DNA of 64,000 nt from Dehalobacter sp. DCA (GCF_000305775.1 NC_018866.1:2251001-2315000), one strand, 5' to 3'; shown: positions 34,197 through 42,422, numbered from the stretch's first letter. Made by a program: numbers and translations. The notes: generated by a model not told the origin, from the letters alone.

Positions 34197-34939
34197 TGGG
34201 CTTTTCCTCCTACAATGGTACAGTTATTTCTGCATTCGCAGTTGGAATCCAGCAGCTCGATTTCACCCAGAATTTTAGCCTTGGTGGTCACTTCGCTGAT
34301 TTTTCCGTCGGACACTAAAACAACCTGGTCGGCCAGACGGAGAATCCTCTCCTGGTGAGAGATAATCACGATCGTCGTGTCATACTTTTTATTTAAATTT
34401 TGGAACGTCTCGGTCAGCTTCTGGAAGCTCCACAGGTCAATCCCTGCTTCCGGTTCATCAAAGACAGCCACTTTCAGGTTGCGCGCTAAAATACTGGCAA
34501 TTTCAACTCTCTTTAATTCCCCGCCCGAAAAGCTCGCATTAATTTCCCTGTCCAAATAATCCTGCGCACATAAACCCACATCATAAAGCAAATCACAGGA
34601 ATTTACCTCTTTATCCGGACCGGCAGCCAGCTTCAAAATATCGCGGACCTTCATTCCTTTGAAACGGGGCGGTGACTGAAACGCATAGCCGATACCCAGT
34701 CGTGCTCTTTCCGTAATTCCCATACCGGTAATATCGGTACCATCCAAAAGTATTTTCCCTGCCGTAGGCTGGTAAATACCCATAATCACTTTGGCGATCG
34801 AGGATTTTCCTCCCCCGTTCGGACCTGTCATGACGTAAATTCTTTTCTTATCCAGGGTGAGACTGATGTTCTCAAGAATTTCTACATCTGTTCCCTTGTC
34901 ATCGTCTAACGTCAGGCCGACATTTATCAGTTCTAACAT
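34190..34939 (-). CDS. smsC: SufC-type Fe-S assembly ATPase, SmsC type
   Basis: 249 residues. Walker A GPNGGGKSS near residue 40, Q-loop FQSPPRFKG, signature SFSGGELKRVEIASIL, Walker B VAVFDEPEAGIDLWS, and switch His in IISHQERIL. It forms the ATPase of a soluble SufBC-like scaffold. A C-terminal Cys cluster (LLDSNCECRNNCTIVGGKAQC) is an unusual extra that could bind metal or a cluster. A small inverted repeat (CATTTTC/GAAAATG) lies 20-40 bases upstream. Confidence 0.88.
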   Translation of the reverse strand: MLELINVGLTLDDDKGTDVEILENISLTLDKKRIYVMTGPNGGGKSSIAKVIMGIYQPTAGKILLDGTDITGMGITERARLGIGYAFQSPPRFKGMKVRDILKLAAGPDKEVNSCDLLYDVGLCAQDYLDREINASFSGGELKRVEIASILARNLKVAVFDEPEAGIDLWSFQKLTETFQNLNKKYDTTIVIISHQERILRLADQVVLVSDGKISEVTTKAKILGEIELLDSNCECRNNCTIVGGKAQC

Positions 34940-35135
34940 CTCAATACCACCTTTTAAGCATTTTCCAATTTGAAAATGGTTGCAACATCTTCCATCATTA
35001 TCTTCTGATAGATATTTCTCCGGATATTATAGCATCCCAAATAAAATAAAGGAAATCCCAGTGTTCTTTAAATTCTTAATTACTTTGTTAACGCCTCAAA
35101 AAACAATTAACTGCTATTGAGGGCAAATATCTTCC

Positions 35136-35666
35136 TTAATGGTTATAAAGCACAAGCGTGAAAAAACCGACTTTTCCCATTCCTGCGTTATACGTCATAT
35201 TCTGGTCTATGGACATCCGGACGACATCGATCCCGCTGCCTTCCATCGAATATTGCTTTTTGTCCGGGAAGCGGCAGGGCTCTTCCTCAAGGGCCGAGCA
35301 TTTCTCGCACAATGTGCAAGGACCTGCGCCCATGATCAGAACATCATCCGCAGTGAATTCTTTCCGCAGCGCTTTGTTCAGATTATCCAGAATCTCAACC
35401 GACTCCTTCATTTCTTTTCTGGAACGGATCGAGATAATTTTGCAGAGAATGAAAGCGTGACCGTATTTCTGAACCCTGGCTTTTCTTTCCTCCTCCGTAC
35501 CTGCTCCGGGCGGACAGGCATGGTTCTTTCCAAAATTCCCGCAGGTATTTCTGGCGCACTGATTGAATACATCCTGTGAAAAAACAATGTTATCAACTTT
35601 GATTTCTCTGTATTCATCAAATCCCAATTTTGTGAATATTTCGATTAACCGCTCTCTTAGATCCAT
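35136..35666 (-). CDS. DUF2284 predicted metal-binding protein
   Basis: 176 residues, with conserved cysteines in CARNTCGNFGKNHACPPGAG (about residues 37-56) and CTLCEKCSALEEEPCRFPDK (about 115-134). The second set looks like an Fe-S or zinc site. No function is known for the family. It is a single gene, minus strand, 200 bases downstream of the smsC start region, with its own GGGGCTAAAGAAC leader. Confidence 0.75.
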   Translation of the reverse strand: MDLRERLIEIFTKLGFDEYREIKVDNIVFSQDVFNQCARNTCGNFGKNHACPPGAGTEEERKARVQKYGHAFILCKIISIRSRKEMKESVEILDNLNKALRKEFTADDVLIMGAGPCTLCEKCSALEEEPCRFPDKKQYSMEGSGIDVVRMSIDQNMTYNAGMGKVGFFTLVLYNH

Positions 35667-35992
35667 GTTCTTTAGCCCCTTTTTTCTTCATTTCTGGCAC
35701 GCAGGAAGCTTGGAACCCTACATATGGAATACTATACAAACTGATCAATTAATTCAAGGGTAAAAGGATTGCTAAAATAACAAATGTAAAACACTCCAGG
35801 TAATTAAGCTGGAGCTTTGTTTCATTGTATAAAATTTTGGTGGATTTCTAGAGTTTGACCCAATTTTTGACCGAATCCTTATTTAGCGATTACTCCTGCA
35901 ATGCTCTTCCCTTCTCTCAGTGCTTCTTTTATTTGGCCTATATTCAATAATCCAGCAAATTCAAGGGGTTTCAGATCATAAAAAAAGAAGGT
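35667..35992 (-). other. Gene-poor stretch with decayed coding fragments
   Basis: Two fragments are readable on the minus strand. One (about 35885-35975) reads LKPLEFAGLLNIGQIKEALR and ends in EGKSIAGVIAK before a TAA; it has no start. The next (35826-35882) reads GFGQKLGQTLEIHQNFIQ and resembles the extreme tail of a tyrosine integrase, also seen at 37430-37455 (FGQNSVNKIIS). The rest shows nothing. Confidence 0.35.
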
Positions 35993-36007
35993 TTATATTA
36001 CCTTCTC
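35980..36007 (-). terminator. Terminator of coiled-coil gene 1
   Basis: AGAAGGT-AATATA-AACCTTCT followed by seven T on the minus strand, overlapping the stop codon of the gene at 35993-36214. Confidence 0.75.
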
Positions 36008-36214
36008 TTCTAATTTTGACACCCTGTCTTTTATTCGGCTTATGTCTTTTTCAAAGCCAACCTTTAGATATTTATGTATATCTGCAATATCTTGTTTTAA
36101 TTCTTTTTTCATTTCCTTTTGTCCTTTTTCTAAGGATTCTAGTTTTTCATCCATTGAGTTTGTTTTACTATCCATAGATGATAACTTTTCTAGGATTAAG
36201 TCAAGTTTATCCAT
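35993..36214 (-). CDS. Small coiled-coil protein, copy 1
   Basis: 73 residues, almost entirely charged heptad repeats (MDKLDLILEKLSSMDSK at the start, ISRIKDRVSKLEEKVI at the end). No signal or membrane segment. ATG at 36214 follows AAGGAGATG. It is paralogous to the gene at 36858-37055: both begin MD, share the KDVxxI/DIADIH middle and a V/I-D-I-x-R-L/I-K-x-R-V-x-x-L-E-x-K-V ending, and have the same promoter repeat. Function unknown. Small coiled coils of this kind are common beside phage genes. Confidence 0.7.
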   Translation of the reverse strand: MDKLDLILEKLSSMDSKTNSMDEKLESLEKGQKEMKKELKQDIADIHKYLKVGFEKDISRIKDRVSKLEEKVI

Positions 36215-36239
36215 TTGGCAAACATCTCCTTTGTCCATT

Positions 36240-36285
36240 AGTATAAATGGAGCAGCGTCATATGTAAATAAATATAATAAATCGG
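36240..36285 (-). repeat. Promoter-region repeat, copy 1
   Basis: 46 bases identical to 37078-37123 at 43 positions; the differences are confined to a 6-base patch. It lies 25 bases upstream of coiled-coil gene 1, as the other copy lies upstream of gene 2. On the minus strand it contains TTATTATATTTATTTACATA, an AT-rich promoter-like stretch. Confidence 0.85.
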
Positions 36286-36378
36286 TAAACGACAAATACT
36301 GAGCCACTACTGAAATAAATCTTAAGCAAAAGCGAGTAAAATGACCTTGTAAGGTGAGCAAGTAAGCAAGGGGATGGA

Positions 36379-36609
36379 TTATACCTTTTGAGATTTTGAA
36401 CGGCTTATGCCTCTTTGTCTTAAATTTGTTTCTAGCAAATCCTTGAGAATCTTTTCTAGCCATAAAAAAGCAGAACCCCAATCATCTTTATAAATGAACT
36501 GAGTTTCTGCTTTGACCTTTACGATCCCCCGCACTATAACATATGTCTTGTCCTTAAAAATGTTACAAGTCTTTTCACTTACAAAATATTCGTTATTTTT
36601 ATATATCAA
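36379..36609 (-). CDS. Hypothetical protein, possibly decayed
   Basis: 76 codons from a TTG. Sequence includes IYKNNEYFVSEKTCNIFKD, TYVIVRGIVKVKAETQF and a basic end (RQRGISRSKSQKV). I recognise no family and see no good ribosome site. A second frame near the end (ARKDSQGFARNKFKTKRH) is equally protein-like, suggesting a frameshift. It lies between repeat copies in the tRNA-Val-associated region. Confidence 0.3.
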   Translation of the reverse strand: MIYKNNEYFVSEKTCNIFKDKTYVIVRGIVKVKAETQFIYKDDWGSAFLWLEKILKDLLETNLRQRGISRSKSQKV

Positions 36610-36700
36610 AAGAGAGCTGAAATAGCTCTCTTAGTTTTTCTAAGTTATTATTTTGCCTAGGTTTCTGACTAGGTTTTTGACTAGGAACTTATGGATACTT
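36608..36700 (-). repeat. Stem-loop plus integrase-tail-like segment, copy 1
   Basis: AGAGAGCT-GAAAT-AGCTCTCT (36610-36632) is followed by a segment resembling 37425-37460: the two share AAAATAATAA, CTAAGAGAGCT and the spaced 'AGTCAAAAACCTAGTCA' / 'GGTCAAAATTCGGTCA' pattern. On the minus strand this one reads SQKPSQKPRQNN. It probably derives from the same ancestral element as copy 2. Confidence 0.5.
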
Positions 36701-36839
36701 ATAGTAATTTGCGGTATTCTAAAGTACATTTTTAGTATAACTGCTCAACCCCAAATATATTTTCAAATCTGGCACCTGATGCGGATCTATAAGGAATTCG
36801 GGCCTAAACGTTTTTGGGTAATTTTAACGAGATTAATAT

Positions 36840-36872
36840 AAAAAAGAAAGTAGTCTGTTACATTACTTTCTT
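36840..36872 (-). terminator. Terminator of coiled-coil gene 2
   Basis: AAGAAAGTA / TACTTTCTT, 9-bp stem with the stop codon in or near the loop, followed by TTTTTTATA on the minus strand. Confidence 0.75.
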
Positions 36873-37055
36873 TTCTAATTCTGTTACTCTGCTTTTCAGC
36901 CGTTCAATATCTACATATACACCTTTTGAAATGTGCAAATTGATGTTTGTTACGTCTTTTTGAATTTTCTTGACTGATTTTTCTAAGCTATCAAGCTTTT
37001 CAAGTTTTTTGTTAATGCCTTGCAATTCGCTTAGAATTGATTCGTTAATGTCCAT
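36858..37055 (-). CDS. Small coiled-coil protein, copy 2
   Basis: 65 residues (MDINESILSELQGINKK ... IERLKSRVTELEKKVM), predicted to be a continuous helix with heptads. ATG at 37055 has an AGGGAG site 9 bases upstream; an in-frame TTG three codons earlier overlaps that site. Diverged paralogue of 35993-36214, with a near-identical promoter repeat and the same type of terminator overlapping the stop. Function unknown. Confidence 0.7.
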   Translation of the reverse strand: MDINESILSELQGINKKLEKLDSLEKSVKKIQKDVTNINLHISKGVYVDIERLKSRVTELEKKVM

Positions 37056-37077
37056 TTGGATCAACTCCCTTTCTTTT

Positions 37078-37123
37078 AGTATAAATGGAGCAGTTTCTTA
37101 TGTAAATAAATATAATAAATCGG
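37078..37123 (-). repeat. Promoter-region repeat, copy 2
   Basis: Second copy of the 46-base sequence at 36240-36285 (43 of 46 identical), in the same place relative to its coiled-coil gene. Confidence 0.85.
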
Positions 37124-37194
37124 AACGGAATAAATAAATCTTGACCAACAATTAAACGAATATAATTTTCAGCAAGAAAGCTTGAATAAAAATA

Positions 37195-37373
37195 TTATAT
37201 CCCCAGAGCAGTATAGAAATCTGCCTCTCGAATAATTTCAATTAATCTTCCGTTTGCCTGTGATTCCAGAGCTTTTTTTACTTTATTACCATAATTTCCA
37301 GCACTCCAAGCTGAGCTTCCCTGCCCTCCTACAACCAAATCGCCAAAATAGGCGGCATAATGACAGAATTTAT
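37195..37373 (-). pseudogene. C-terminal fragment of a BRCT-domain protein
   Basis: An open minus-strand stretch without a start reads FCHYAAYFGDLVVGGQGSS, AWSAGNYGNKVKKALESQA, then GRLIEIIREADFYTALGI and a TAA. This is the closing part of a BRCT domain (strand, Gly-rich turn, Trp/Ser, Lys-rich helix, D-F-x-x-x-L). Such ends occur in exonuclease/BRCT proteins carried by clostridial elements. The N-terminal remainder is gone. Confidence 0.55.
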
Positions 37374-37376
37374 ATA

Positions 37377-37460
37377 TAAAAAGAGAGCTATTTTAGCTCT
37401 CTTAGTTTAATCTAGCTTATTATTTTGTTGACCGAATTTTGACCGAATACTTACGGAAAC
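37377..37460 (-). repeat. Stem-loop plus integrase-tail-like segment, copy 2
   Basis: AGAGAGCTA/TAGCTCTCT stem-loop (37382-37402) followed by a minus-strand reading VFGQNSVNKIIS before a TAG. FGQ-N/K-x-V-x tails are typical of the last residues of tyrosine recombinases. It lies 130 bases from the 3' end of the tRNA-Val gene, where an integrase gene end would be expected. Confidence 0.5.
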
Positions 37461-37591
37461 TTAGGGAATTTTATGGACATTTAGTTTAATTTATCGTTCA
37501 GGCCCACATGTTTTTTGTCTTCTGAAAAACCTGGAAATCCGCTTTTACCAACGGACTCAGTCATATTATTTAATTTAGAATAATTCTTATT

Positions 37592-37668
37592 TGGTGGGTT
37601 TGATAGGATTCGAACCTACGACCCCCGCGATGTGAACACGGTGCTCTAACCGGCTGAGCTACAAACCC
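37592..37668 (-). tRNA. tRNA-Val (anticodon CAC)
   Basis: 77 bases on the minus strand. Acceptor GGGTTTG pairs with CAAACCC, then A and an encoded CCA. D-arm: AGCTCAGCCGGTTAGAGCA. Anticodon stem CCGTG/CGCGG with loop TTCACAT gives CAC. T-arm carries GGTTCGAATCC. All stems are complete, so it should be functional despite the debris downstream. Confidence 0.95.
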
Positions 37669-37749
37669 ACAAATAGCATGGACATAACTTATTATAGCCC
37701 TATTATCTGGGAAATGCTACCCTAAAGCTCTAAAAAGCAACGATCTTTA

Positions 37750-38379
37750 TCAAAGTAAAGGACTGATTAGAAACTTATAGATATACTCAATGGGCGGCCC
37801 GATCACGATATTGATCACATTTGTAATAATCAAAATCAGTAAGATAAACGTACTCATCTGATAAATTTGGCTGTACAGACTACTGTCTTTCAAACCGAGC
37901 AAACCAAAGACAACATGGGAACCGTCAAGCGGCGGGATTGGTAGAAGGTTAAAAACAAACAAGACGACATTCATCCAGACCGCATTAACAAAGATCGTTT
38001 GCAGAATATTTAAAGTATTTTTATCGAGGACGCTTTCTGGAATATAACTGGTGGCCCATATCAGGACCACGAAACATACCGCAAGCAACAAGTTCATCAC
38101 CGGTCCGGCCAGGGATACCAGGATGTCATCTCTTTTTCTGTTTTTAAAATTGCTGGTGTCAACCTGAACAGGCTTAGCCCAGCCAAAATGGGCGATGACC
38201 AGCATCAGAAATCCAATAATGTCAATATGAACCAACGGGTTAAGCGACGTCCTGCCCTGCAGTCTGGGCGTATCATCACCGAACCACACTGCGGTCTGGG
38301 CGTGTGCAAACTCATGAAAGGTAAGACCAATAATGATTCCGGGTAACATATAAAGGGTTTGAACAATATCAAAATCCAT
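37750..38379 (-). CDS. Site-2-protease-like (M50) membrane metalloprotease
   Basis: 209 residues with about five membrane helices. Zinc site: LTFHEFAHAQTAVWFGD (HExxH at residues 22-26), third ligand in PIPPLDGSHVV. RTSLNPLVHIDIIGF is the usual following motif. No PDZ or CBS domain, so it is the small YwhC/Rip3-like form. The substrate is unknown. It is monocistronic, divergent from the cupin gene. Confidence 0.88.
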   Translation of the reverse strand: MDFDIVQTLYMLPGIIIGLTFHEFAHAQTAVWFGDDTPRLQGRTSLNPLVHIDIIGFLMLVIAHFGWAKPVQVDTSNFKNRKRDDILVSLAGPVMNLLLAVCFVVLIWATSYIPESVLDKNTLNILQTIFVNAVWMNVVLFVFNLLPIPPLDGSHVVFGLLGLKDSSLYSQIYQMSTFILLILIITNVINIVIGPPIEYIYKFLISPLL

Positions 38380-38576
38380 GCTTTACTTCCTTTCGGGTAA
38401 TTTGTTCTCTTAACTTTTGAGAGGCCGCCACATTAAGGGGATAAAATCCTATAATCCTAATAATACATAATTCCGGCCCATTTGACAAAGGAATACTTCA
38501 GATACAATATAAGATACAGGATAAGATACAGGATAAAGCTTAAGAATATGTGAATAAAGAAAAGGAAGTGATCCTT

Positions 38577-38924
38577 ATGGAAAAACATTTTCTTAAAAAC
38601 ATTGATTTTGGTAAAGTTCTGGATATGGCTTCTTTGGTAGATTACCAGAACGGTCAGGTCGTCAGCAGAACGCTGGCCCAGAACAAAGCCTTAAGTCTGA
38701 CACTTTTTGCGTTTGATCTGGGAGAAGAGATCAGCTCCCACTCCTCTGGCGGAGATGCGATGGTCTACATCCTTGATGGCAGCGCCCGGATCACGATCGG
38801 ATCTCAGGACCATGTGCTGGAAAAAGGCCAGACCATCGTCATGCCTGCAGCTATCCCACACGCCATATTTGCTGCCGCGAAATTCAAAATGCTACTGATC
38901 GTTGTATTCAATATTGACTCATAA
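38577..38924 (+). CDS. Cupin-domain protein
   Basis: 115 residues, a single cupin barrel. Motif 1 is SSHSSGGDAMVYILDGSARI and motif 2 covers GQTIVMPAAIPHAIFA; a second His is present in PHAIF. The usual Glu of motif 1 is replaced by Asp/Ala. ATG at 38577 has AGGAAGTG; an upstream GTG at 38550 is in frame but unsupported. A short tandem repeat of AGATACAGGATA precedes the gene near 38508-38536. Ligand and role unknown. Confidence 0.8.
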   Translation: MEKHFLKNIDFGKVLDMASLVDYQNGQVVSRTLAQNKALSLTLFAFDLGEEISSHSSGGDAMVYILDGSARITIGSQDHVLEKGQTIVMPAAIPHAIFAAAKFKMLLIVVFNIDS

Positions 38925-38940
38925 TAGACTTTGCTTACAC

Positions 38941-38972
38941 AAGAACCCCCCTGCAATCGGGAGGTTTCTTGT
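38941..38972 (+). terminator. Terminator after the cupin gene
   Basis: AAGAACCCCCC / GGGAGGTTTCTT form an imperfect 10-11-bp stem followed by TGTTTCT, 17 bases after the cupin stop. Confidence 0.55.
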
Positions 38973-39074
38973 TTCTGATGATCATCGGCTTTTCTAATAT
39001 TTTACTGCCTTATTTTAATCGGATATTTTTGGTTCAATATTCTATCTACGCTATCAGCTTATCTGTATACCTTC

Positions 39075-41027
39075 CTATCGTTTGAAGCCTCTTCCGCCTC
39101 CCGGCCCGCCACCGGATCCAGGCTGAGTGGTCCCGGCTCTGCCGCCCATTCCTCCGCTATAGGAACCGACACTCGTAACCTTCTCGGAAATCGCAACCTC
39201 TTCGTAGCATGTTCCAGCCGTATAGGTTCCACCTGAATAGAGACCGTTGGCAGAGGTGCCTGTTGAACCTCCTCCATAATAAATCTTGTAGGTTGTGCCT
39301 TTGGTTAATTCCGATGAACATACGACCAGGTTCCGGAACGTTTTGGTCGGCGCGAAAGTAAGCACTTCTTTTCCATCTGCAGTTTCGATCCTGACGATCG
39401 TACCGGCCTGCTGATCAGACGGCAGGTTAATGTTCAAAGCGTAGAGGGATGAATTCGTATCCGGAGCCTCTGCCATGCCTGCGCTGCCTGCCGCTGCCAG
39501 GAACCCGCCGGTTACGGTGAATGATCCGGTATAATCCAGAGCACCGTTGCCGTTATCCGTTGGTCCGTTGACAATTACCTTTCCATCGGTCATGGTGACT
39601 GGTCCGTTGATATCAATCCCATCACCGCCTGAATCAACAACGATGGTACCACCATTGATACTCATACTGCAGTCACCCGAAGACGCAAAATCATTTTGAC
39701 CCGGCCGGCCATTCACTGAGGAAGAATCTGTACCGCCTGCACCGTTGATACCATCGTCGCTTGACTTCACGTTCATATCCCCGCCATTGATATTGATCAC
39801 AGCACTTTCAATTCCCTCATAGGATTTCGCAATCGTAACCTCTCCGGCGTTAATATCCAGCGTTGCATCGGAATGCATCCCGTCATCACCGGCTGTAATA
39901 TTAATCTTTCCGCTGTTTACCGTTAAACTGCCATTGGAATGGATCGCATCGTCCGCCGAGTCAATGCTGATCGTACCACCTTCAATCGTAATTGCCAAAC
40001 CGGCCTTGAACCCTTTCATACTGGCAGTTGACGTACTGTCATCGGTCGAAGTTGCTTTGGCCGCGGCATCGCCGGGTCTCATCATACCTGAATTTGTTTT
40101 TGTATTAATGCTGTTGGCGCTGCCTCCGCCGGACGTAATATCAATCGTTCCGTCTGTGCACCAAATGCTTGTTTCTGCCTGCATCCCGTCTTCACCAGCG
40201 GCAATATGGATTGTTCCTGCTTCGATCAGGATAAAGCCTTTAGCAGCATCCGCATCATTAGAAGATTTAAACCCGTCATCTCCTGCATTCACCGTGATAC
40301 TACCATCTTTAACGGCGATGAAGTCACGGCCAATGATCCCGTTATTCACGGCATTGATGGAAATGTTGCCGTTCACGATCCTAAGTTCATCTTTGCTCGT
40401 TATGCCATTTTTGAAGTTAGCTTTGATATTCAATGATCCGCTGCCATTAATCGTCAGGTCACTTTTACTGAAGATCACTGCATTCGGTTCCTCTTCTTTA
40501 GGATCCGAGTAAGTGTAGGATGAGCCGTCCTTCAGCGTATTTTTTGTGCCGTCTGCCATGGTAATGACAGTCTTCTCAGATTTCAGCACATAAATAGGTG
40601 CACTGGTTGAACAGGTCATATCGACACCATTCAGGATCAGTCTAACGGTTTTGCTGTCCTCGGTGTAGACGATAATCTGAGCGTCGGCAATTGTGCCGCT
40701 GACAACATACGTACCTGCAGATAGAATGGTTATAACGTTATCGACGACGCTGACTCCGCTTCCCTCTGTCTTTACGGATTCCCCTGAAAAAGTAATATGC
40801 GAAGCCTTGGCATCATCCCATTCCGCATATGTATCTTCATCATTATATTCAACGGAGATACGGCCCTCAGTACTGTCCAGGACAGTACTGGAGCTGTCCG
40901 ATTCCGCTGTCTTCTGTGAGGAGCAAGCTGTTAACGTTAAAAGGGATACGCACAATATAGCAATCATGCCAATGAAAATTATTTTTTTCTTGGAAATATT
41001 GGGAGTATTGGGGGTCTTAGGTCCCAT
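39075..41027 (-). CDS. Secreted lipoprotein with carbohydrate-binding (DUF4353) beta-helix repeats
   Basis: 650 residues. Signal peptide with lipobox LTLTAC near residues 30-35, then a Ser/Thr-rich linker. From about residue 110 to 500, repeats of the type GGTISIDSADDAIHSNGSL and GKINITAGDDGMHSDATLDI recur: each pairs a G-x-I-x-I strand with a conserved D-D-G/A-I/M-H/N turn, as in right-handed beta helices. Acidic turns may bind calcium. C-terminal about 40 residues are Gly-rich. Ligand unknown; family members are called carbohydrate-binding without firm proof. It lies downstream of the CDF gene but behind a terminator. Confidence 0.82.
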   Translation of the reverse strand: MGPKTPNTPNISKKKIIFIGMIAILCVSLLTLTACSSQKTAESDSSSTVLDSTEGRISVEYNDEDTYAEWDDAKASHITFSGESVKTEGSGVSVVDNVITILSAGTYVVSGTIADAQIIVYTEDSKTVRLILNGVDMTCSTSAPIYVLKSEKTVITMADGTKNTLKDGSSYTYSDPKEEEPNAVIFSKSDLTINGSGSLNIKANFKNGITSKDELRIVNGNISINAVNNGIIGRDFIAVKDGSITVNAGDDGFKSSNDADAAKGFILIEAGTIHIAAGEDGMQAETSIWCTDGTIDITSGGGSANSINTKTNSGMMRPGDAAAKATSTDDSTSTASMKGFKAGLAITIEGGTISIDSADDAIHSNGSLTVNSGKINITAGDDGMHSDATLDINAGEVTIAKSYEGIESAVININGGDMNVKSSDDGINGAGGTDSSSVNGRPGQNDFASSGDCSMSINGGTIVVDSGGDGIDINGPVTMTDGKVIVNGPTDNGNGALDYTGSFTVTGGFLAAAGSAGMAEAPDTNSSLYALNINLPSDQQAGTIVRIETADGKEVLTFAPTKTFRNLVVCSSELTKGTTYKIYYGGGSTGTSANGLYSGGTYTAGTCYEEVAISEKVTSVGSYSGGMGGRAGTTQPGSGGGPGGGRGFKR

Positions 41028-41136
41028 CAGTCTTCATCCTTTCCAGGAATCTTTTTTTGTGATTGTACAACAGGTTTGTGACTATGAGGTGTAGGCAATG
41101 TGACAGAATGATGAAAACATTCAACAATCGATAATT

Positions 41137-41163
41137 AAAAGCCGGTTCAGATCGAACCGGCCT
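41137..41163 (-). terminator. Terminator after the CDF exporter gene
   Basis: GGCCGGTTC-GATCT-GAACCGGC followed by TTTTAATT on the minus strand, about 140 bases after the exporter stop and before the lipoprotein gene. It separates the riboswitch-controlled unit from the next gene. Confidence 0.75.
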
Positions 41164-41303
41164 TATACTAGGTATCCTATACTATTGTAATTCTCTTTCA
41201 TTTGTCCATTGTTCCAAAAAAATTCTCATAACGGATTTATCATGCTGTCTTGTGGCAGCTTTTACGTATGTTTTTACTTGTCTATCTCTTTATCTTTCTG
41301 ATC

Positions 41304-42161
41304 TTAATAAGGGTCAAGATGGATATTCACGCGGGTATTTTTCAACTTGTCACTCATGTCCTTTTTCAGGGTTCCAATAATATCATGCGCTTCTTTGACG
41401 GTAACGTTGTGATCGATCGTAATGTGAAAATCGATGTGTTTCATATTTCCTGATTTTCTTGTTTTAAGCTTGTGATAATCTCTGAATTGATGACTGTGCT
41501 CAGAAATGATCTTTTCAATCTCAGCTTCTTCTTCATCAGAGAGCTTCGAGTCGAGAAGGAAGTTAAAGGCTGTTTTGCATAAGTGAAACGCTTCTTTGAT
41601 GATCAGCAAAGCCACAATAACCGCGACAACGGAGTCCAGTGCGGCAACTCCGGTAAGTTCAATCAGCAGGATTCCTACGCCGACGCCTAACGACGTATAA
41701 ACATCGGTTTTCAGGTGAAGTGCATCTGCTTCCAGGGCCATGGATTCCTCTTCTTTGCCCACCTGATATAATTTTTTTGATACAACCAGATTGACAAGCG
41801 CCGATACCAGCATCACTCCGATGGCAACAGCTGCCTGTTCAATCTCGGAAGGCTCAAATATTTTCTTAATAGCTTCAATAATAATCAGTGCCGCTGCAAC
41901 AAAAATTAGAAGCCCTTCGACAAGGCCCGAAATATTTTCGATCTTTCCATGTCCGTAGGGATGATCCTTATCCGCCGGCTTTGTTGACTGTCTCACCGAG
42001 AAAAAGGCGACAATCGATGCGGCAAGGTCCATGCTTGAGTGGATCGCCTCGGAAATAATACTGACGGAACCACTCAGAATGCCTGCTATGATCTTAAATA
42101 TGATCAGCGCAGTATTCGAAAAAATGGATAACAATGCAAACTTGACTCTTCTGTCAGCCAC
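41304..42161 (-). CDS. Cation diffusion facilitator metal exporter (CzcD/FieF-like)
   Basis: About 285 residues with six membrane helices and a C-terminal cytoplasmic domain. Metal-site helices show SEAIHSSMDLAASIVAFF and LEADALHLKTDVYTSLGV (HxxxD type). The loop DHPYGHGKIENIS is conserved. I start it at GTG 42161 (VADRRVKFALLSIFSN) because GGGAGGA lies upstream and homologues begin there; the reading can be extended to 42275 without a site. The transcript passes through a NiCo riboswitch (42301-42422), so cobalt, nickel or iron is the expected substrate. Confidence 0.88.
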   Translation of the reverse strand: MADRRVKFALLSIFSNTALIIFKIIAGILSGSVSIISEAIHSSMDLAASIVAFFSVRQSTKPADKDHPYGHGKIENISGLVEGLLIFVAAALIIIEAIKKIFEPSEIEQAAVAIGVMLVSALVNLVVSKKLYQVGKEEESMALEADALHLKTDVYTSLGVGVGILLIELTGVAALDSVVAVIVALLIIKEAFHLCKTAFNFLLDSKLSDEEEAEIEKIISEHSHQFRDYHKLKTRKSGNMKHIDFHITIDHNVTVKEAHDIIGTLKKDMSDKLKNTRVNIHLDPY

Positions 42162-42300
42162 CGCTTTTCTTCCTCCCAAAATCACCAAAAATATCAATTT
42201 CTTAAAATTACCTAGTACCTTGTTAACCCTAAAATTACAATATAATGACGAGCAGATTTCTGTAAGACAAGGCAAATGATTGAGAAACCCCTTCTTATAT

Positions 42301-42422
42301 AAAAAAACTGTGGAACTATAATTGTTGGAAATATAGTCCCACAGGGTTTGTCTCCTGCTGCCAGTATACCGGCCCAGCCTTATACACCTAAATCAAGTGT
42401 CAAGTGTATCGGCCTGATCGAT
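42301..42422 (-). promoter_or_regulatory. NiCo (czcD) riboswitch with terminator in front of the CDF exporter
   Basis: On the minus strand CAGGCCGAUACAC, GGCUGGGCC, GGCAGCAGG and CCUGUGGGACU occur in the order and spacing of the NiCo aptamer's four-way junction (same blocks as at 46574-46660). The last helix strand CUGUGGGACUAUA also pairs with UAUAGUUCCACAG, making a 13-bp terminator ending in UUUUUUU at 42301. Ligand binding would keep the terminator from forming and turn on export. The outermost helix P1 is weak. Confidence 0.85.

Noticed and set aside
38504-38540. Short tandem repeat (AGATACAGGATA-type) before the cupin gene
   Set aside because: Only about two to three imperfect copies; too short to support a regulatory or mobile element call.
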